This document shows, piece after piece, positions 11,603-23,407 of a stretch of DNA of 64,000 nt. Source of the stretch: Fragilariopsis cylindrus CCMP1102 (taxonomy: Eukaryota; Bacillariophyta; Bacillariophyceae; Bacillariales; Bacillariaceae). Location of the stretch: NCBI GenBank assembly GCA_900095095.1, contig FMBT01000314.1:372001-436000 (forward strand), written 5' to 3'. The notes under the pieces are model-generated. The model did not search any database, was not told the DNA's origin, and worked only from the letters and a program-made list of their open reading frames with translations. A program made the translations under genes and the position numbers. How positions within the stretch are numbered: the first letter of the stretch is position 1; every line of letters starts with the position of its first letter.

Positions 11603-12187
11603 CGAGTGAGTAAGCAGGTTAAGTTTTGAGTTGAGATGAGTTAGGTGGATTGCATTACATTGCATTGCATTGCGTTGCATTGCTCAAAAGAACAAAAGCA
11701 AAAACAAAGACAGAAAAAAACGCATGCATTTCTAATGTTGTGCATAGTACAGTAGTAGTATTAAACTAAATATACTGCAGATCCTATACACGTGTATGTA
11801 GTTCCTACTGAACTACTTTTATGACAAGACATTTTTATTTTATTTTTTATTTTGTTTTTTATTAAAGTTACTGTGCTGTACTCGTACTTGTAATGTGCGA
11901 ACGTACACATTTTATGTATTACAAATATTTCTTTTGGTGTGTTATATAATGCAATGATGGCATATCATATCATATCATATTCATTTTCCCTCTTTCCTTC
12001 TCTAAAAAGTCTGGTTTGCGGTAGGGTAGGCTATTTAGCGTTTTACTCCATTCCCTTCCAACTCTAACCTCACGTACTGTACTGGTACGCAAAATCAAAT
12101 CAAATCAAATCAAATCAAACAATTCCTTTTCCTTATATAACCCACTGTACTGTACTCTCCCCCTTTCTCTCGTCTCTTATATATATT
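11603..12187. other. Intergenic with short tandem motifs
   Basis: Contains runs of TGCATTGCAT (about 11650-11685), ATCATATCAT (about 11965-11980) and AAATCAAATC (about 12092-12119). It probably includes the 3' region of the reverse-strand gene that ends at 12188. Nothing else seen. Confidence 0.4.
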
Positions 12188-14032
12188 TTAAATAATATCA
12201 ACTTGATCCTCATCTTCTTTATCACAATATGGATCATTTGGAATGGCATTCAATTTAGGACCATCAGAAAAACCACCACCAATACCATCACTAAATCCTG
12301 TACTACCTTTACTACTATTATCTTTATATCCTCCTCCTAAATCATGACCTGTCATTTCTGTGACATAATTCCGTCCATCATTGGTCATTTCTGTCACATA
12401 ATTCCGTCCATGATTTGCATATCGTCGACCATCATTAATTGTACCATTAAGACCATGTTTTTTAATATAAAAACCTAATACCACACCACCCATAATTAAT
12501 AAAAACCAAACAAAACCATGGTGTTTTTTCTTCTTGGAAGATTTGTTTCTATTATTACGAGGATTTGCTTGCATTTCTTGAATATATTGTCCATTTAAGA
12601 CGTTTTCAATCGATACTTGAATCTCACCTTTTTTCTTTTTGTTTTCGGCACTACCACCATTGTTACAATTCACTTGACTTAGTAATGCATCAAATAATAA
12701 TTGATTACCATCTTCCACCGTACCAAAAATATCTGCAATATTACCGTTATTAGCAATATTTGTGTAATCCATAGTGTCATCATATCTGGTAATACCATTA
12801 GTACCAGTTTTTAATGATTGATAGACATTCCGCATTGTGTGTGCACTAATATTATTTGTAATTGTATTATCATCCACATCATTACTACAGGAATTCCAGA
12901 TAGTATTCCTCATCACAATATCAAATTTCGGATTTGTTTCTAACTCTGTTTCATAGGCACAATCTCGATATAAAAATATTTTTTCAGCATTATCAATTAA
13001 TTTACGTTCAATGGCACCTTGTCCTTTTTTAATATCAAAGACATGATTCGTGATCGTTTCATCGACATGTCCTTTCACCCATCCTGATTCTTCACATTTT
13101 CCACCTAATATATTACATCCAATCGTATGTGAAATATCGGTACCATGATCGGAAATACCAGACATATCAATCATTTTGACATTGTATCCTTGTTCTAAAA
13201 ATTTAGTACTTAAATACATGGGATTCATGGTAGTACCTAATTCACGGATCCGATTTTTTTTATCACTCGATGTTTCACTACACATATGGTCTTCATAGGA
13301 ACGGATAGTTTCATCTTCTTCATTTTCTTCATCTCCTCCACTTGAACTTGAACGGCGTGCATTAAAGTCATTATAAATACTCATCCAATGTTCAAATCGT
13401 GATAAACGATAATTGACAATAATTGTCACACAATCTTTCGATGGAATATCAAGATGATTGACAATATCTGATATGGCATTCATCGAATCATACCCACCAC
13501 CATTATTAGCACCACCGATGTTTTCACCATTAGATTTCAAAAATGGTTTCAATTGATCATATTCTTCACCACCAAATAGAATTGAATTTACATCATTGGG
13601 TAATTCCCAATCTCTTTTAATACTGTCAAAAATTTCAGTCCGTATATTTAAATTTGTACTATCGGAAATAATAGAATTATAGCGACGATAGGGTTCTTCC
13701 ACATATGTATCATTCGTATATTCACCATAAACCAGTGGCCAACGAATGTTTTTTAAGGCATGATAGGTCTTACCATGACTTCCACCAGGTTGACGACCTC
13801 TTGCATATTTATAAAAAAAATCTTCCACACTAGTCGATGCAGAGCGATGTGGACCAATAAAGACATATAATTGTTTCGATGTTTTTGGACAGACATCTAA
13901 TCCACGTTCTTGTGCTGTTACTGCTGAAACTTGCCCTGATGACGATGTTGTTGTCAATAAGAGTAGTGACAATAATACTAATACTACTATTGGTACTGCC
14001 GAAAAAGTAGAGAACTTTGAAAGAAATCTCAT
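12188..14032 (-). CDS. Secreted/membrane protein with sulfotransferase-like P-loop
   Basis: Single-exon protein of 614 residues. A strongly hydrophobic N-terminus (about residues 12-27, VPIVVLVLLSLLLL) is a signal peptide or anchor. After it comes LYVFIGPHRSASTSVEDFF (about residues 54-72), which resembles the PAPS-binding loop of sulfotransferases (GxxRSGST-like). Later segments such as VTIIVNYRLSRFEHWMSIYN could form the second, R-x-S-x3 part of that fold. Near residue 510 is a second membrane segment (FVWFLLIMGGVVLGFYI) after a lysine-rich stretch. The tail carries a near repeat of GRNYVTEMT and glycine-rich sequence. A Golgi- or surface-associated enzyme is possible; substrate unknown. 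The frame stays open upstream to an ATG at 14194, but the downstream ATG is chosen because it directly precedes the signal sequence. Confidence 0.8.
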   Translation of the reverse strand: MRFLSKFSTFSAVPIVVLVLLSLLLLTTTSSSGQVSAVTAQERGLDVCPKTSKQLYVFIGPHRSASTSVEDFFYKYARGRQPGGSHGKTYHALKNIRWPLVYGEYTNDTYVEEPYRRYNSIISDSTNLNIRTEIFDSIKRDWELPNDVNSILFGGEEYDQLKPFLKSNGENIGGANNGGGYDSMNAISDIVNHLDIPSKDCVTIIVNYRLSRFEHWMSIYNDFNARRSSSSGGDEENEEDETIRSYEDHMCSETSSDKKNRIRELGTTMNPMYLSTKFLEQGYNVKMIDMSGISDHGTDISHTIGCNILGGKCEESGWVKGHVDETITNHVFDIKKGQGAIERKLIDNAEKIFLYRDCAYETELETNPKFDIVMRNTIWNSCSNDVDDNTITNNISAHTMRNVYQSLKTGTNGITRYDDTMDYTNIANNGNIADIFGTVEDGNQLLFDALLSQVNCNNGGSAENKKKKGEIQVSIENVLNGQYIQEMQANPRNNRNKSSKKKKHHGFVWFLLIMGGVVLGFYIKKHGLNGTINDGRRYANHGRNYVTEMTNDGRNYVTEMTGHDLGGGYKDNSSKGSTGFSDGIGGGFSDGPKLNAIPNDPYCDKEDEDQVDII

Positions 14033-14060
14033 CGTAATACGTTTGATTTGTTGTGTTATT

Positions 14061-14259
14061 GCTTGTTGCTTGTGTTTGCCGTTCGTTAACGTTACGTATT
14101 CTTTTTTCGTCGTTAGTATTAATGACTTGATAAGCGATATGAACGAATCAAATCTGTTGCGTATTGCTTGTTGATATTGCTTGTTGCCGTTCATTAACGT
14201 TACGTCTCTTCCTTTTCGTCGTTAGTATGATGTCTTGATACTGTGTATGCGATATGATA
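14061..14259. repeat. Tandem duplication in the 5' region of the 12-14 kb gene
   Basis: Two diverged copies at about 14061-14149 and 14165-14259 share GCTTGTTGC, TTAACGTTACGT, TTTTCGTCGTTAGTAT and GCGATATGA in the same order. They lie just upstream of the chosen start of the reverse-strand gene, in its 5' UTR or promoter. Confidence 0.7.
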
Positions 14260-15145
14260 CAGTACTGTATATGCGGTTGGTTAGTTTTGTGTTCACTCTA
14301 CTCTATTCGATTCGATTCATTCAGCACTCCTCAGTACGTATTTATCATCAATAATAATCATGTTGGTAGCGGTATGAAACAGTTTTGTTCATTAAAATAT
14401 TTCGAGTCATAGTCTAATGCCTGCCTAATGTAAGAATGACTTTGAAAACGTTTTACAGTGCGATGTAGTACGTTGTAGTGAATGGGTGTGTGTACGTACG
14501 TGCGTGCGTTCGTGATTCGTTACTGTACTTCACTACTTATTTGTTGGATTGTGATGAGAGTAATACAGTAGTAAAATGCTTGACTGATTTTGTGATTAGA
14601 GAGCGAATAATAGACACAAAAAATACTGTATGCGTTTTGTTTGAAAAAAATATACTTGTACAAGTACAAGTATAAAGAAAAAACATATTCAGATATGAAG
14701 CGTGACTGAAATAGAAATAAAGGAAAACTGACTCAACTCGACTAAACTCGACTAGACTCGACTAGACTCGACTCACTCGACTCGATTGAATCTTTATTTT
14801 ATTCGACCAATTCGTCTTCTTTTTATCGTGTCAACAGGCAAACTCAAGCAAAGAACAAATCACGATTTTCCAAATTTCAAACAAAAATCGACATACAAGT
14901 ATCCTTTGTCCACACCGTACGACACTAGTACCGGTAGTACATATATCACATATCAAAAACAAAAATAGAGAGAGAGAGAGAGAGAGAGAAGAGAGTAAGA
15001 GAGAGAAAGAGTAAGAGCAAGAGAGAGAAAGAGAAACAAAGAGAGAGAAAGAGAAAGGAAACAAGTGACATTAGTCAGCTATAAAGTAAAAGCAAATACA
15101 CATCAAAACGTTACGTTACGAAACAGCCAAATAAAATAAATTAAA
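14260..15145. other. Intergenic with microsatellites
   Basis: Holds a CTCGACTAGA-type tandem repeat (about 14730-14785) and a 90-bp purine-only GA tract (about 14966-15060) just before the next gene. No supported gene. Confidence 0.5.
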
Positions 15146-17032
15146 ATGAATAATAGTAAAATAGAAGGACAATGTGATTTTTCCGAAACCAACGATTCCA
15201 TTGAAGAATACCACGGCAACATTAACGACAACAACGACGACAACAACGACGACGACGACGACCACTCTCCTTTTGGTGGTGGTGGTGGTGGAAACAAAAC
15301 TAGGACTATAAAGATGATCTATTATCTGCTACTAAAAGCAATGTTGAAGACGAAGATGATGATGATGATGATGACGATAGTTTCTACGATGATTGGGTAA
15401 CGGGTAGTTGGGGATGGATAAATAATCATAATGATCACAAGAACCATGACGATCACAATCACAATAGTGGCGTTGTCAATAATAACTATGATGATGAAGC
15501 TGGTATACTGCATAATAGTACTACTACTACTCGTCAACAAAAACGAAAACGGCATCATCATCATCATCGGAATGTGGATGATTTAATTCAGAAAGAAGAC
15601 AAAACTAACGACGACATGAATAATAAACCTTCCATCAAAAAAGAGGATCCTACAGTAGCTACTGACACTTCTGCTGCAGCTACTGCTGTTGATGATATTA
15701 TTATTATGAACGATTGGAAGAAATTAATTGCTGATATTGCTGTTGATTCTATTCGATCGCCATTGGATGAAGAAGAACAAGAAGAAGAAAATGGTCGTAT
15801 TATTATAAGTGCGAACAATAAAGATCAGCATCAGCATCAGCATCAGCATCAGCATCAGCATCAGCAAAATCAGCGCAGCAGCAGTACCACCACCAACAAC
15901 AACAACAACGAGGAGGAGGAGGAGGAGGAATCCTACGATTCTAGTGATGATGAGGCAGTCATACGAAGGATGCATAAAAGATTGAGAATAATAGTAGCAG
16001 CAAGTGGAGGAGAAAAAGAGAAAGAAGGACTGTTGAAGCAAAATAATAATGAGGAAAAGAAGAAGAATATAAGTATGAAACATCAGCAACATCAGCAGGA
16101 GGAGGAGGAGGAGGAGAGTACCATCGAAGACAATGAAAGAATAATGACAGTAGTAAGAAGATGAAACAACAAGAGCAACAACAACAACAACAAGATCAGC
16201 AACAAGATCAGCAACAACAGCAGCAACAACAGCACCACATCGCTGATCCAAATGAGAATGATGTTCTCTGTGGTCCTGGTGGACGCATCAACAGCCACGC
16301 TGGAAATGTGCAATTTAGAGATACCATTCACTCAAAGAAGAAAGAATATACAGCTCCATCCACAAAGAAACTAGAAAAAGCTCATATGCACTGGCATGTC
16401 AATGATATTCGTACTATGGACCCACCTGGACGATTCTTGAAGGAAGACAAAGGTACCGGATTATGGTTTGATATTGGTGACGTGAAGGCTATCAGGAAGA
16501 CTGGTCAAGCACTCCAGGAGGATGCTCCAGATATTAGTAATAACAACCACGAAGAATTGAATATGGTAGTATCACCAGAGACCAACTGATACTACAACAA
16601 CAGTTGCAGCAGTATCACCAGCAGTTCACAGCTATCAGCTACACAACGACATCAACAGCAATACCCGCAACATCAATACCAGCAACAACAATATCAATAT
16701 CAACATCAATATCTGCAACAAGTCAACAACTGCATGAATTACAATTATATGTCACTCCTCAACAGCAACAGCAGCAATTGAATCGTCTCCACAAGAATTA
16801 CAACTTCGTCACAGATTACAATTCGTCAATACAATTGCACAGCAGAACAGCAGCATCTTTTGGGAACAACAACAACACACAAAGCAATAGCTATGATTTT
16901 TTCGCCCCAACACAACAACAACAACAACGGGCATCGATTCAACTGCAGAAGCAACAGCTACAACAGCAGCAGCAGTTACAGCAGAATGCTTCATCATCAG
17001 TTGCAGCTATACCGTACCGCTACCTCTTTTAA
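15146..17032 (+). CDS. DUF6824-type diatom protein, frame-broken
   Basis: Coding sequence is clear but spread over three frames. It starts at ATG 15146 with an acidic, Asp/Asn-rich N-terminus. It continues through a His-rich and acidic region (about 15320-16150) with a (CAT CAG)n His-Gln run near 15830-15870. It then reaches the conserved domain at about 16240-16540: NDVLCGPGGRINSHAGNVQF, then DPPGRFLKEDKGTGLW, then IGDVKAIRKTGQALQEDAP. This matches the family I know as DUF6824, common in diatoms and of unknown function. A Gln/Tyr-rich tail continues to about 17032. The frame changes near 15300, 16150 and 16590 each equal one missing base. An 80-bp intron (16153-16232) would also bridge the second, but its acceptor side is CAG repeat with no pyrimidine tract. 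Confidence 0.6.
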
Positions 17033-17381
17033 AAAAAACACCACAACAATAAGGCTACTATGACAAAGTAATAGATAGACTTGATAAATTTTATAGTATA
17101 CTGATTCGATTCACGATACACATATGTACTAACTATTCGTTTTCCTTTTCATTTGGATCCGACAGACCCATTTCAATGATAGTATGCTCTCTATTATTAT
17201 ACACACTCTCTGCAAACGTAGTCTTTTTATCACTTCCCTTTTTTATCTTTTGCGGTGCCTATATAGTAGGCTATTCAATGTATTTCAACAGAAAGTTCAC
17301 TCTCAGCAATGTCGCCGTCCATTCCAGAACTTGTTAACATCTCGATGTCCTCTATAGGTAATGTGTGCTGTTTAGTACTGT
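17033..17381. other. Intergenic between convergent genes
   Basis: Short AT-rich spacer between the ends of two convergent genes. It should hold both 3' ends. No other feature seen. Confidence 0.4.
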
Positions 17382-18390
17382 TTACTTTCCAAGCGTTGTT
17401 ATTAGCATGTTGATCTTTTCTTTTATTGCAAGCCTTACAGTTCCTACACCAATTACAGCACCTATAACAACAGCAACAACGGCAACAATTGCTACTAAAG
17501 CACCTCTGAAGACCACCACCACCACCACCATTCTTGTTCGACGACGATACAAGAATAGGATTCCATCTTCATCGAAAACTGCAAACCTGATGTAGGAACT
17601 GCCAACATGGGTGATTCTGTAGGAGGAGGAGGAGGAGGTGGTGGTGATTCTGTAGGTGGTGTAGGTAAACTTGATAGGAAACAATTAGCACCAATCTTAT
17701 CTTTCACTTCTTGATGGGTCATATATGGTTCATCTGGAAGATTTAGTTGTGTACAACTTGCCTTCGAAACTGAACAAAATGCATGTCCAGCAAAGCATGC
17801 CCCGATTTGTACTTTATCAGCCGTACATGTTTCATCATTTTGAATATATACTTCACCTTCAAGACAATCGTCTTTGGACCATACGCAACGACTTCCACAT
17901 TTACCATATGTTACATATTCGTCATTTAATAAATCTTGTGTTGTGGTACAGGTTGGATCGTATTCAATAAATGGTAGCAAAATCTATTACAATCATCGTC
18001 TTCGCACTGCAGCTTATCATCACAACGGGATTGTATGTTAGTGCACTTGCCACTACCACAACGACCAATAATAACATCTTCTAAATCCCCAGCACAATAT
18101 CGTAATGGATGACCAGAGTTCGATCTCAAAAAGTGAGCTGGTAGATATGTCCCTTCATCACAATAATCTTGAGGCTGAGTGACACAAGTCAATGTCCCAT
18201 TTACGGTACATCCACCAGCAAATCCATCTCTAAATTCAAGCCTTTTAAAAGCTGACACCATTCTGCTGGTAGCTACAGTAACTAACTTATTAGGTACAAG
18301 AGGATTGAAATGAAAAATAAAAAATATACAACTATTTATTCTTTGCTGAAAGGATGCGATTCTGATCTCCTCGCGTGTCAATAAGTGCAT
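17382..18390 (-). CDS. Cys-rich extracellular membrane protein, frame-broken
   Basis: Not a named family to me. The reverse strand encodes a Cys-rich ectodomain with repeated motifs: GGCTVNGTLTC, DYCDEGTYLPAHF, GRCGSGKCTNIQSRCDD, then a second similar set (YGKCGSRCVWSKDDC, IGACFAGHAFCSVSKASC). Next come a Pro/Thr stalk (PTPPTESPPPPPPPPTESP) and, at the end, a membrane segment (GALVAIVAVVAVVIGAVIGV) with a short basic tail. This is the layout of a type I surface protein. Two changes of frame (near 17980 and 17550) each equal one missing base; the first sits at a T run. The second might instead be a small intron. The true N-terminus and signal peptide are unclear and may lie in an upstream exon, so the start at 18390 is tentative. 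Confidence 0.55.
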
Positions 18391-18661
18391 ATCATACTGT
18401 ACTGCCTTCCTCTCATGTCACACTCTTTCGAAGTATATAATCAATACCGAGATTTTTGCTGAAAATTTAATTAGGGTACTTCTGAGAAGTAATTGAAGGA
18501 AAATTTGTTCCCTGCGAAGCACACTTTTATTGCGTGTTCTGTTGCGTGCTCTCTCGTCGTCGCGTTCACACTTCAACTTAATTCACGAAGAAGAATTTAA
18601 TAACCATTTATTTTATTTATGTACTTTTACCAACCAAACAAAAAATCTGCGACGGAATTAT
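18391..18661. promoter_or_regulatory. Divergent intergenic region, Cys-rich gene and tyrosinase
   Basis: The two genes are head to head with about 140-270 bp between their likely starts, so they probably share a bidirectional promoter. No specific box could be assigned. Confidence 0.35.
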
Positions 18662-20453
18662 ATGCGTAATAATATATATCACAAAACGACAATCATAAGA
18701 ATGAACGGGAATCGGACGAATGTACTACTAGATCAAGTTGAGGGTGGAGGCAAGGCGGCATATGATTCGTCCTCGTCGTTACATCCTGCTGGATCCAACT
18801 TTGCATGTAATGATGAAAGCACCGCCGACTTATTGGTAGACGACGATACCAGACAACAACGAGCGGGAGTAGTCAGAGTTAGACGTGAATGGGATCATCT
18901 TAGTAATTATGACAGAGAATTATATTTAGATGCAATAGAAACAGCAATCGAACGTGGAATACATCATCAATTTGCTCGGTTCCATCATGATTCCATATCT
19001 GAAATACAAGCACATGATACATGTTTGTTCATGATTTGGCATAGAGTATATTTATTAGCATATGAAAATATGTTACGATCATTAGAACCAAGATTTGCAT
19101 GCTTAACGATGCCATTTTGGGATATTTATCGTGATTATTCAAAACAAGTCTCAACCACCAATGTATGTCGATCCTATGCAACATGCGCTAAAATTATTAA
19201 TGACTTGGGTGGAATTGTACAAAATGATGACTTTAATGAATTAACATACTTTGGTACAAAAGTGGATGGATTATGGCATTTCAAATCACCAGTACAAAAT
19301 TTACGTGATGATCGTAATAATATTGGTTGATCCGATATGATATGTGGTTTGATCCGATACCACATGAAGTGACTATTTTAAATACAACTAATATTGTCGA
19401 TCTTTTTGAAAGTAGTATAGAGTCGAATTTTGGGAAAAATTGCATCACGGAATTCACGATGCTATTCATGATACGATTGGTGGATTTATGAGGACCAATG
19501 CTAGTCCAATAGATCCAATTTTTATGCCTTGGCATAGTACTATGGATTTATTTGACTATATATGGGAAACCTGTTACTATAATAGTAATGATATTGATAA
19601 TGATAATATTGAGATAGCTACTAACGAGAACGAGAACGGAGTAATACGTGCACTTATACAAAGGAAGCTAGAAATTCTTTCCCAGTATTTCTGTTCTTGA
19701 TAAAGATGACGAAATCTATATGAAACTTAATAACAAACTGATATTCGTGACGATCCACTTATTGGTCGATACTTTTCTTTTCAAGCTGACGACATGAAGT
19801 TTATTAATTTTTTGAATATTCAAAATTTGAATCAACATCAACGATTCCGATATGCAGACATTCCCAAACAATTTATTGACGTGCTCGCGAACAATACACA
19901 ACTTTGTCCGAAGGGTCTGAGTTCAATAGTAAATAATGACGGCAACAAAAAAGAAGAAAATGCTATTCCAGTGAGAGGACCAACAACTTTCTCCAGCTCA
20001 CAGCTAGAATCTTTCAAAATCGATTGGATCGAACAAGCTCAAGTCTATTATAATTCAAAAGCAGCAGCAAATAATGATACTTCTTCTACTTCGACCACCA
20101 TTCAGCAGCAAATTGACATCGACAATAATAATATCACATTCCTTCAATGCCTTCTTGATGCAATGGATTACGATACTATAGAGCGCTGGGCAATAGATAG
20201 TGATACATTTTTGATACAGGTCGTAAAGAACAAGCGTTACAATAAACATCCATCTTGTCGTGATTTTCTTTCTACGGCTCGAGGAGCAACTCCTGTAGTA
20301 GATCTAAATCAGAACAACACATCGGCAAATACGCTAAATTCCAACATGACGATTAGCAGCAGTAGCGCTATTCTCCAAGGAGCACCACAGCCTTCGTTTT
20401 GGTTTGCTATTCTGCTGATACAGGTTACAATTAAGCTTATATGCCATGATTGA
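18662..20453 (+). CDS. Tyrosinase-like copper enzyme, frame-broken
   Basis: Common central domain of tyrosinases, the type-3 copper enzymes that oxidise phenols. The CuA side is visible as IHHQFARFHHD and then FMIWHRVYLLAYENML, followed by LTMPFWD (about 18955-19125). The CuB side is HHGIHDAIHDTIGGFM, then SPIDPIFMPWHSTMDLFDY (about 19440-19570). The usual second-shell HH before the last helix reads WH here. The C-terminus ends in a hydrophobic segment (FWFAILLIQVTIKLI), so the enzyme may be membrane-anchored. Frame changes near 19320, 19440, 19690 and 19735 interrupt it; three equal one lost base (for example in AAAAA at 19435). The region is open upstream to 18530 without an ATG; 18662 is the first in-frame ATG and the true N-terminus is uncertain. 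Confidence 0.7.
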
Positions 20454-21291
20454 GATGGCTATAACAACATAGTACACACAACTACAGTAATTTCGCAAAA
20501 TAAATATAGTAACGCCTTAAATAATAGACTGTACGTGTAATTTCACTATGTCCACCTTGTAGCTTTTTCTTCGTCTACTTTTCTGCTACTGTACACGTTT
20601 TTTGTGTTTTGGTTCGAAGTGTGATTGAATGACACGTGGAGGTGACAGGTGGAGGTACAGTGGAGGTACGTACGACTCCGTTCCAATTTACAGCTGGATT
20701 CGACTGGTGCACCATTGAAATCCACTCACCTCCATTAAAAAAAGACATCATGCCTGTAAAATAGTTAGCATAAACATTCGATGTTGATGCGTGTGAATTG
20801 CGTCTCATTTGATGTTCGAAGGACGAGTACACGAACAAGCATGGAATGGGGCATAGATTAATGGGCTTCTCTTTTGGGCTGAAAATTCAAAGAATGATTT
20901 TGAATCACAGATGCTGCTTATACAATCTTTATCTGGCATAAGAAACAGCACCATATGGATGAGACATGAATGAGACGCTGCTAGACACGGTGACAGGTGT
21001 TCCACTGAACTTATAAATAAGAAACTGCAACCTACGTCGACCATGCGATGCATGCTAGACATGGCCTAGCTCGTGCCAAAGAGAAATCGCGTAGAATCCT
21101 ATCGAAATTTACGTATCTTTCAAAAACAAAAACAAATCTAGTAAATTTCACAGCAATCTACGGTTGATTGGGAATACTTGAAGTAGTGTTCTAAAATTAG
21201 CACAAATCAAATAGAGGTACAAATCGTCTCATAAAATTCCTTTCCCTACCTTTTTTTATCAAAACAAGTAACAGGAATAACATTTGCCAAT
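20454..21291. other. Intergenic, no feature recognised
   Basis: Likely 3' end of the tyrosinase gene and promoter of the next gene. Short reverse-strand open frames (20575-21062) have no recognisable features. Confidence 0.4.
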
Positions 21292-23407
21292 ATGAATCTC
21301 ATTTTTGCTATTGCTAGTCTTTCCCTCCTTGCGTCTGGAACGATCGGTAAGAAAAGAATGCGTTGTGTATCTTCGTATACTTAAGTCTTCACATCATTGT
21401 TGTATTGATTTATCGTTACATCCATATCTAAACTGTGTCTTCTTCTACTTCTTCTGTATACTACCTGTACATATATTCATAGCTCAAGGAGATGTTGAAA
21501 CTAACTCCATTAGAAGTCCGACTCGCCGTCGTCATCCTCATATGTGGATGTTCGGTGAGAATGGTGTCTCCATCTACACAGCCGATGGTTCCGAAGAGGT
21601 TAAGAACATCGCACCTGTAGACGTATGTAAGAATGTTACATCCGATGATGGTTCGAGCCGTGTACGATGTGATTTCAATGATGTTGTTAGTGATGGGAAC
21701 AAATTCGTTTGGGCATCTGTTGCACGGGGTGTACCAGAGATTGATGTATTCCGTATCGATACTGGCGACCTTGTCGGATCTTTTCCAACATGTGGCAGTC
21801 CCGGAGACATGGACGTACATCCTATGCGTGAAGAAATCTGGGTACATTGTCAGGGATTTTCAAATAATTCCGACAGTCATATTGATGTATTTTCTACCGT
21901 CAGTCCGACAACACCTATCTCCACTTCCATTGTAATGCATGATAATACAAACCTCCGCGCATCTGGAAAATTAGCAGTCCATGCCGGCCTTGGTGATGTT
22001 GGGTACAGTACCGTATCTGGACAACCGTACCTGTACAAGCTTGACTTGGCCGATCGATCGGTGATTGAACAATATTCTTTTGAAGAAGGTAACCCCAGTA
22101 AGTTTTCTTTTGAGATGACCGTCCGTCAGCACGATATATTATATTATCGTCGATTCGTTCGAGCTGCCGCCTTCCGTTTTACTCACACTGTGTATTCATT
22201 GTATCTTTAAACTAATACAATTACAATCGGCAACATCATATAGAGTTTTATGGTCTAATGCTATGGTCTACTCCCCCAACAACGGACACTTATTTGCCCG
22301 TTCTGAGGTGTGTTGTACTTGTGGATCTGAGGGTGCCGATACTCTTGAATGTGGCCGATACGGATCTAAGAATATCACCATCAGTGGTGAAACAGTTGAA
22401 GGTCAATGCGGAAGACATTGTCAAGGTGGGCCCGTCGACAATATTGGTATCATCGAATTCGATACGAAGACCGATACCGTTGTGGGTAGACACGAGTTCG
22501 TTGGTTCTGCACCAGTGTACGAACCATTCATCTCTGAAGATGGAAAATACATTATCTTAGCTGGTTTAGATGGCGGCCAAACGGTTCAGATGCTCGAGGT
22601 CGGTGAAAATGGAGCAAAGTCGGTACGTACTGCTATATAATCACAGAAAGGATACTCTGTATAGAAATCAACATTTCACGCCTACTTCGTTGTTTACTAA
22701 CATTTTTTTTTTTTTTCGTTTTCCAACCCCCAACACAGAAAGTCGCACGTACCCTCAGTCTGAACTTCAATACGTCGAATGTAGAAGAATCGAATGTTTA
22801 CAGAGACTTTACCTATATTAAGAACGATCAAATGAATCTATTTGTTCTGGCTTCATGCAACGATTATCAAGTTGCTATTGTTGATATGGATAATGACTTC
22901 GACGTATCGTATGTTAGTCTTAAAGATATCCCATACGAAGGTCGTTGTTACAGTCGTCAAGTTGAATGGGTCGAAAATTCCAATTATGTATGGGTTGCTG
23001 GCCGACAACAGGATGAAACTTACGTCATTGATCTTTCTACGAAAAAATTGGTCAAGACTTTTACTGAGTCCGATGCACGTAAGCTTTTATCGGTCGCACC
23101 TCATCATTTCATGGGTATGGCCGATGAGTACAACAATTACTTTCAAGCAAACGGTGCATTACAAGGTAGTAGCAATGCCATGAGTAATGGGTCAAGTGGT
23201 GATGAAGGTAGCAACAATGCTTTGAGTATTACTGCCTTAGCAATTTCTATTGTAGCAATCGCAGCTGTGGTTGCTAGTTTCTTCGCTGCGAAACAGTCAC
23301 CGCAATCATCAGGTGGTGTTGCGAAGCCAGAATCTGCAGTTGCGAATAGTGTCACTGGTAGCAGATTCGATGATCCATCTCTTGCTGTTGCTCCAAGTGT
23401 TGCCTAA
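21292..23407 (+). CDS. Secreted beta-propeller-like membrane protein
   Basis: Four exons fit one frame: 21292-21346, 21483-22097, 22246-22622 and 22739-23407, with GTAAGA, GTAAGT and GTACGT donors and AG acceptors. The product is about 571 residues. Residues 1-19 are a signal peptide (MNLIFAIASLSLLASGTIA). The body has blades reminiscent of YVTN/NHL-type propellers, for example NKFVWASVARGVPEIDVFRI, GDMDVHPMREEIWVHCQ, ISEDGKYIILAGLD and NSNYVWVAGRQQDETYVIDL. The sequence GGSEVCCTCGS-like Cys cluster sits near the third exon start. Close to the C-terminus is one membrane helix (ALSITALAISIVAIAAVVAS) and a short cytosolic tail. It is probably a surface or endomembrane protein; ligand unknown. 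All frames are intact, in contrast to its upstream neighbours. Confidence 0.85.

Noticed and set aside
16153-16232. 80-bp intron in the DUF6824-type gene
   Set aside because: GTAAGA donor and phase fit, but the acceptor lies in CAG repeats without a pyrimidine tract, and neighbouring frame changes of the same kind cannot be introns. Left open rather than called.
15724-16251. Long reverse-strand frames rich in Leu, Val and Ile opposite the DUF6824-type gene
   Set aside because: They are the antisense of CAA/CAG/GAT repeats in a clearly coding forward gene; composition is an artefact of low complexity.
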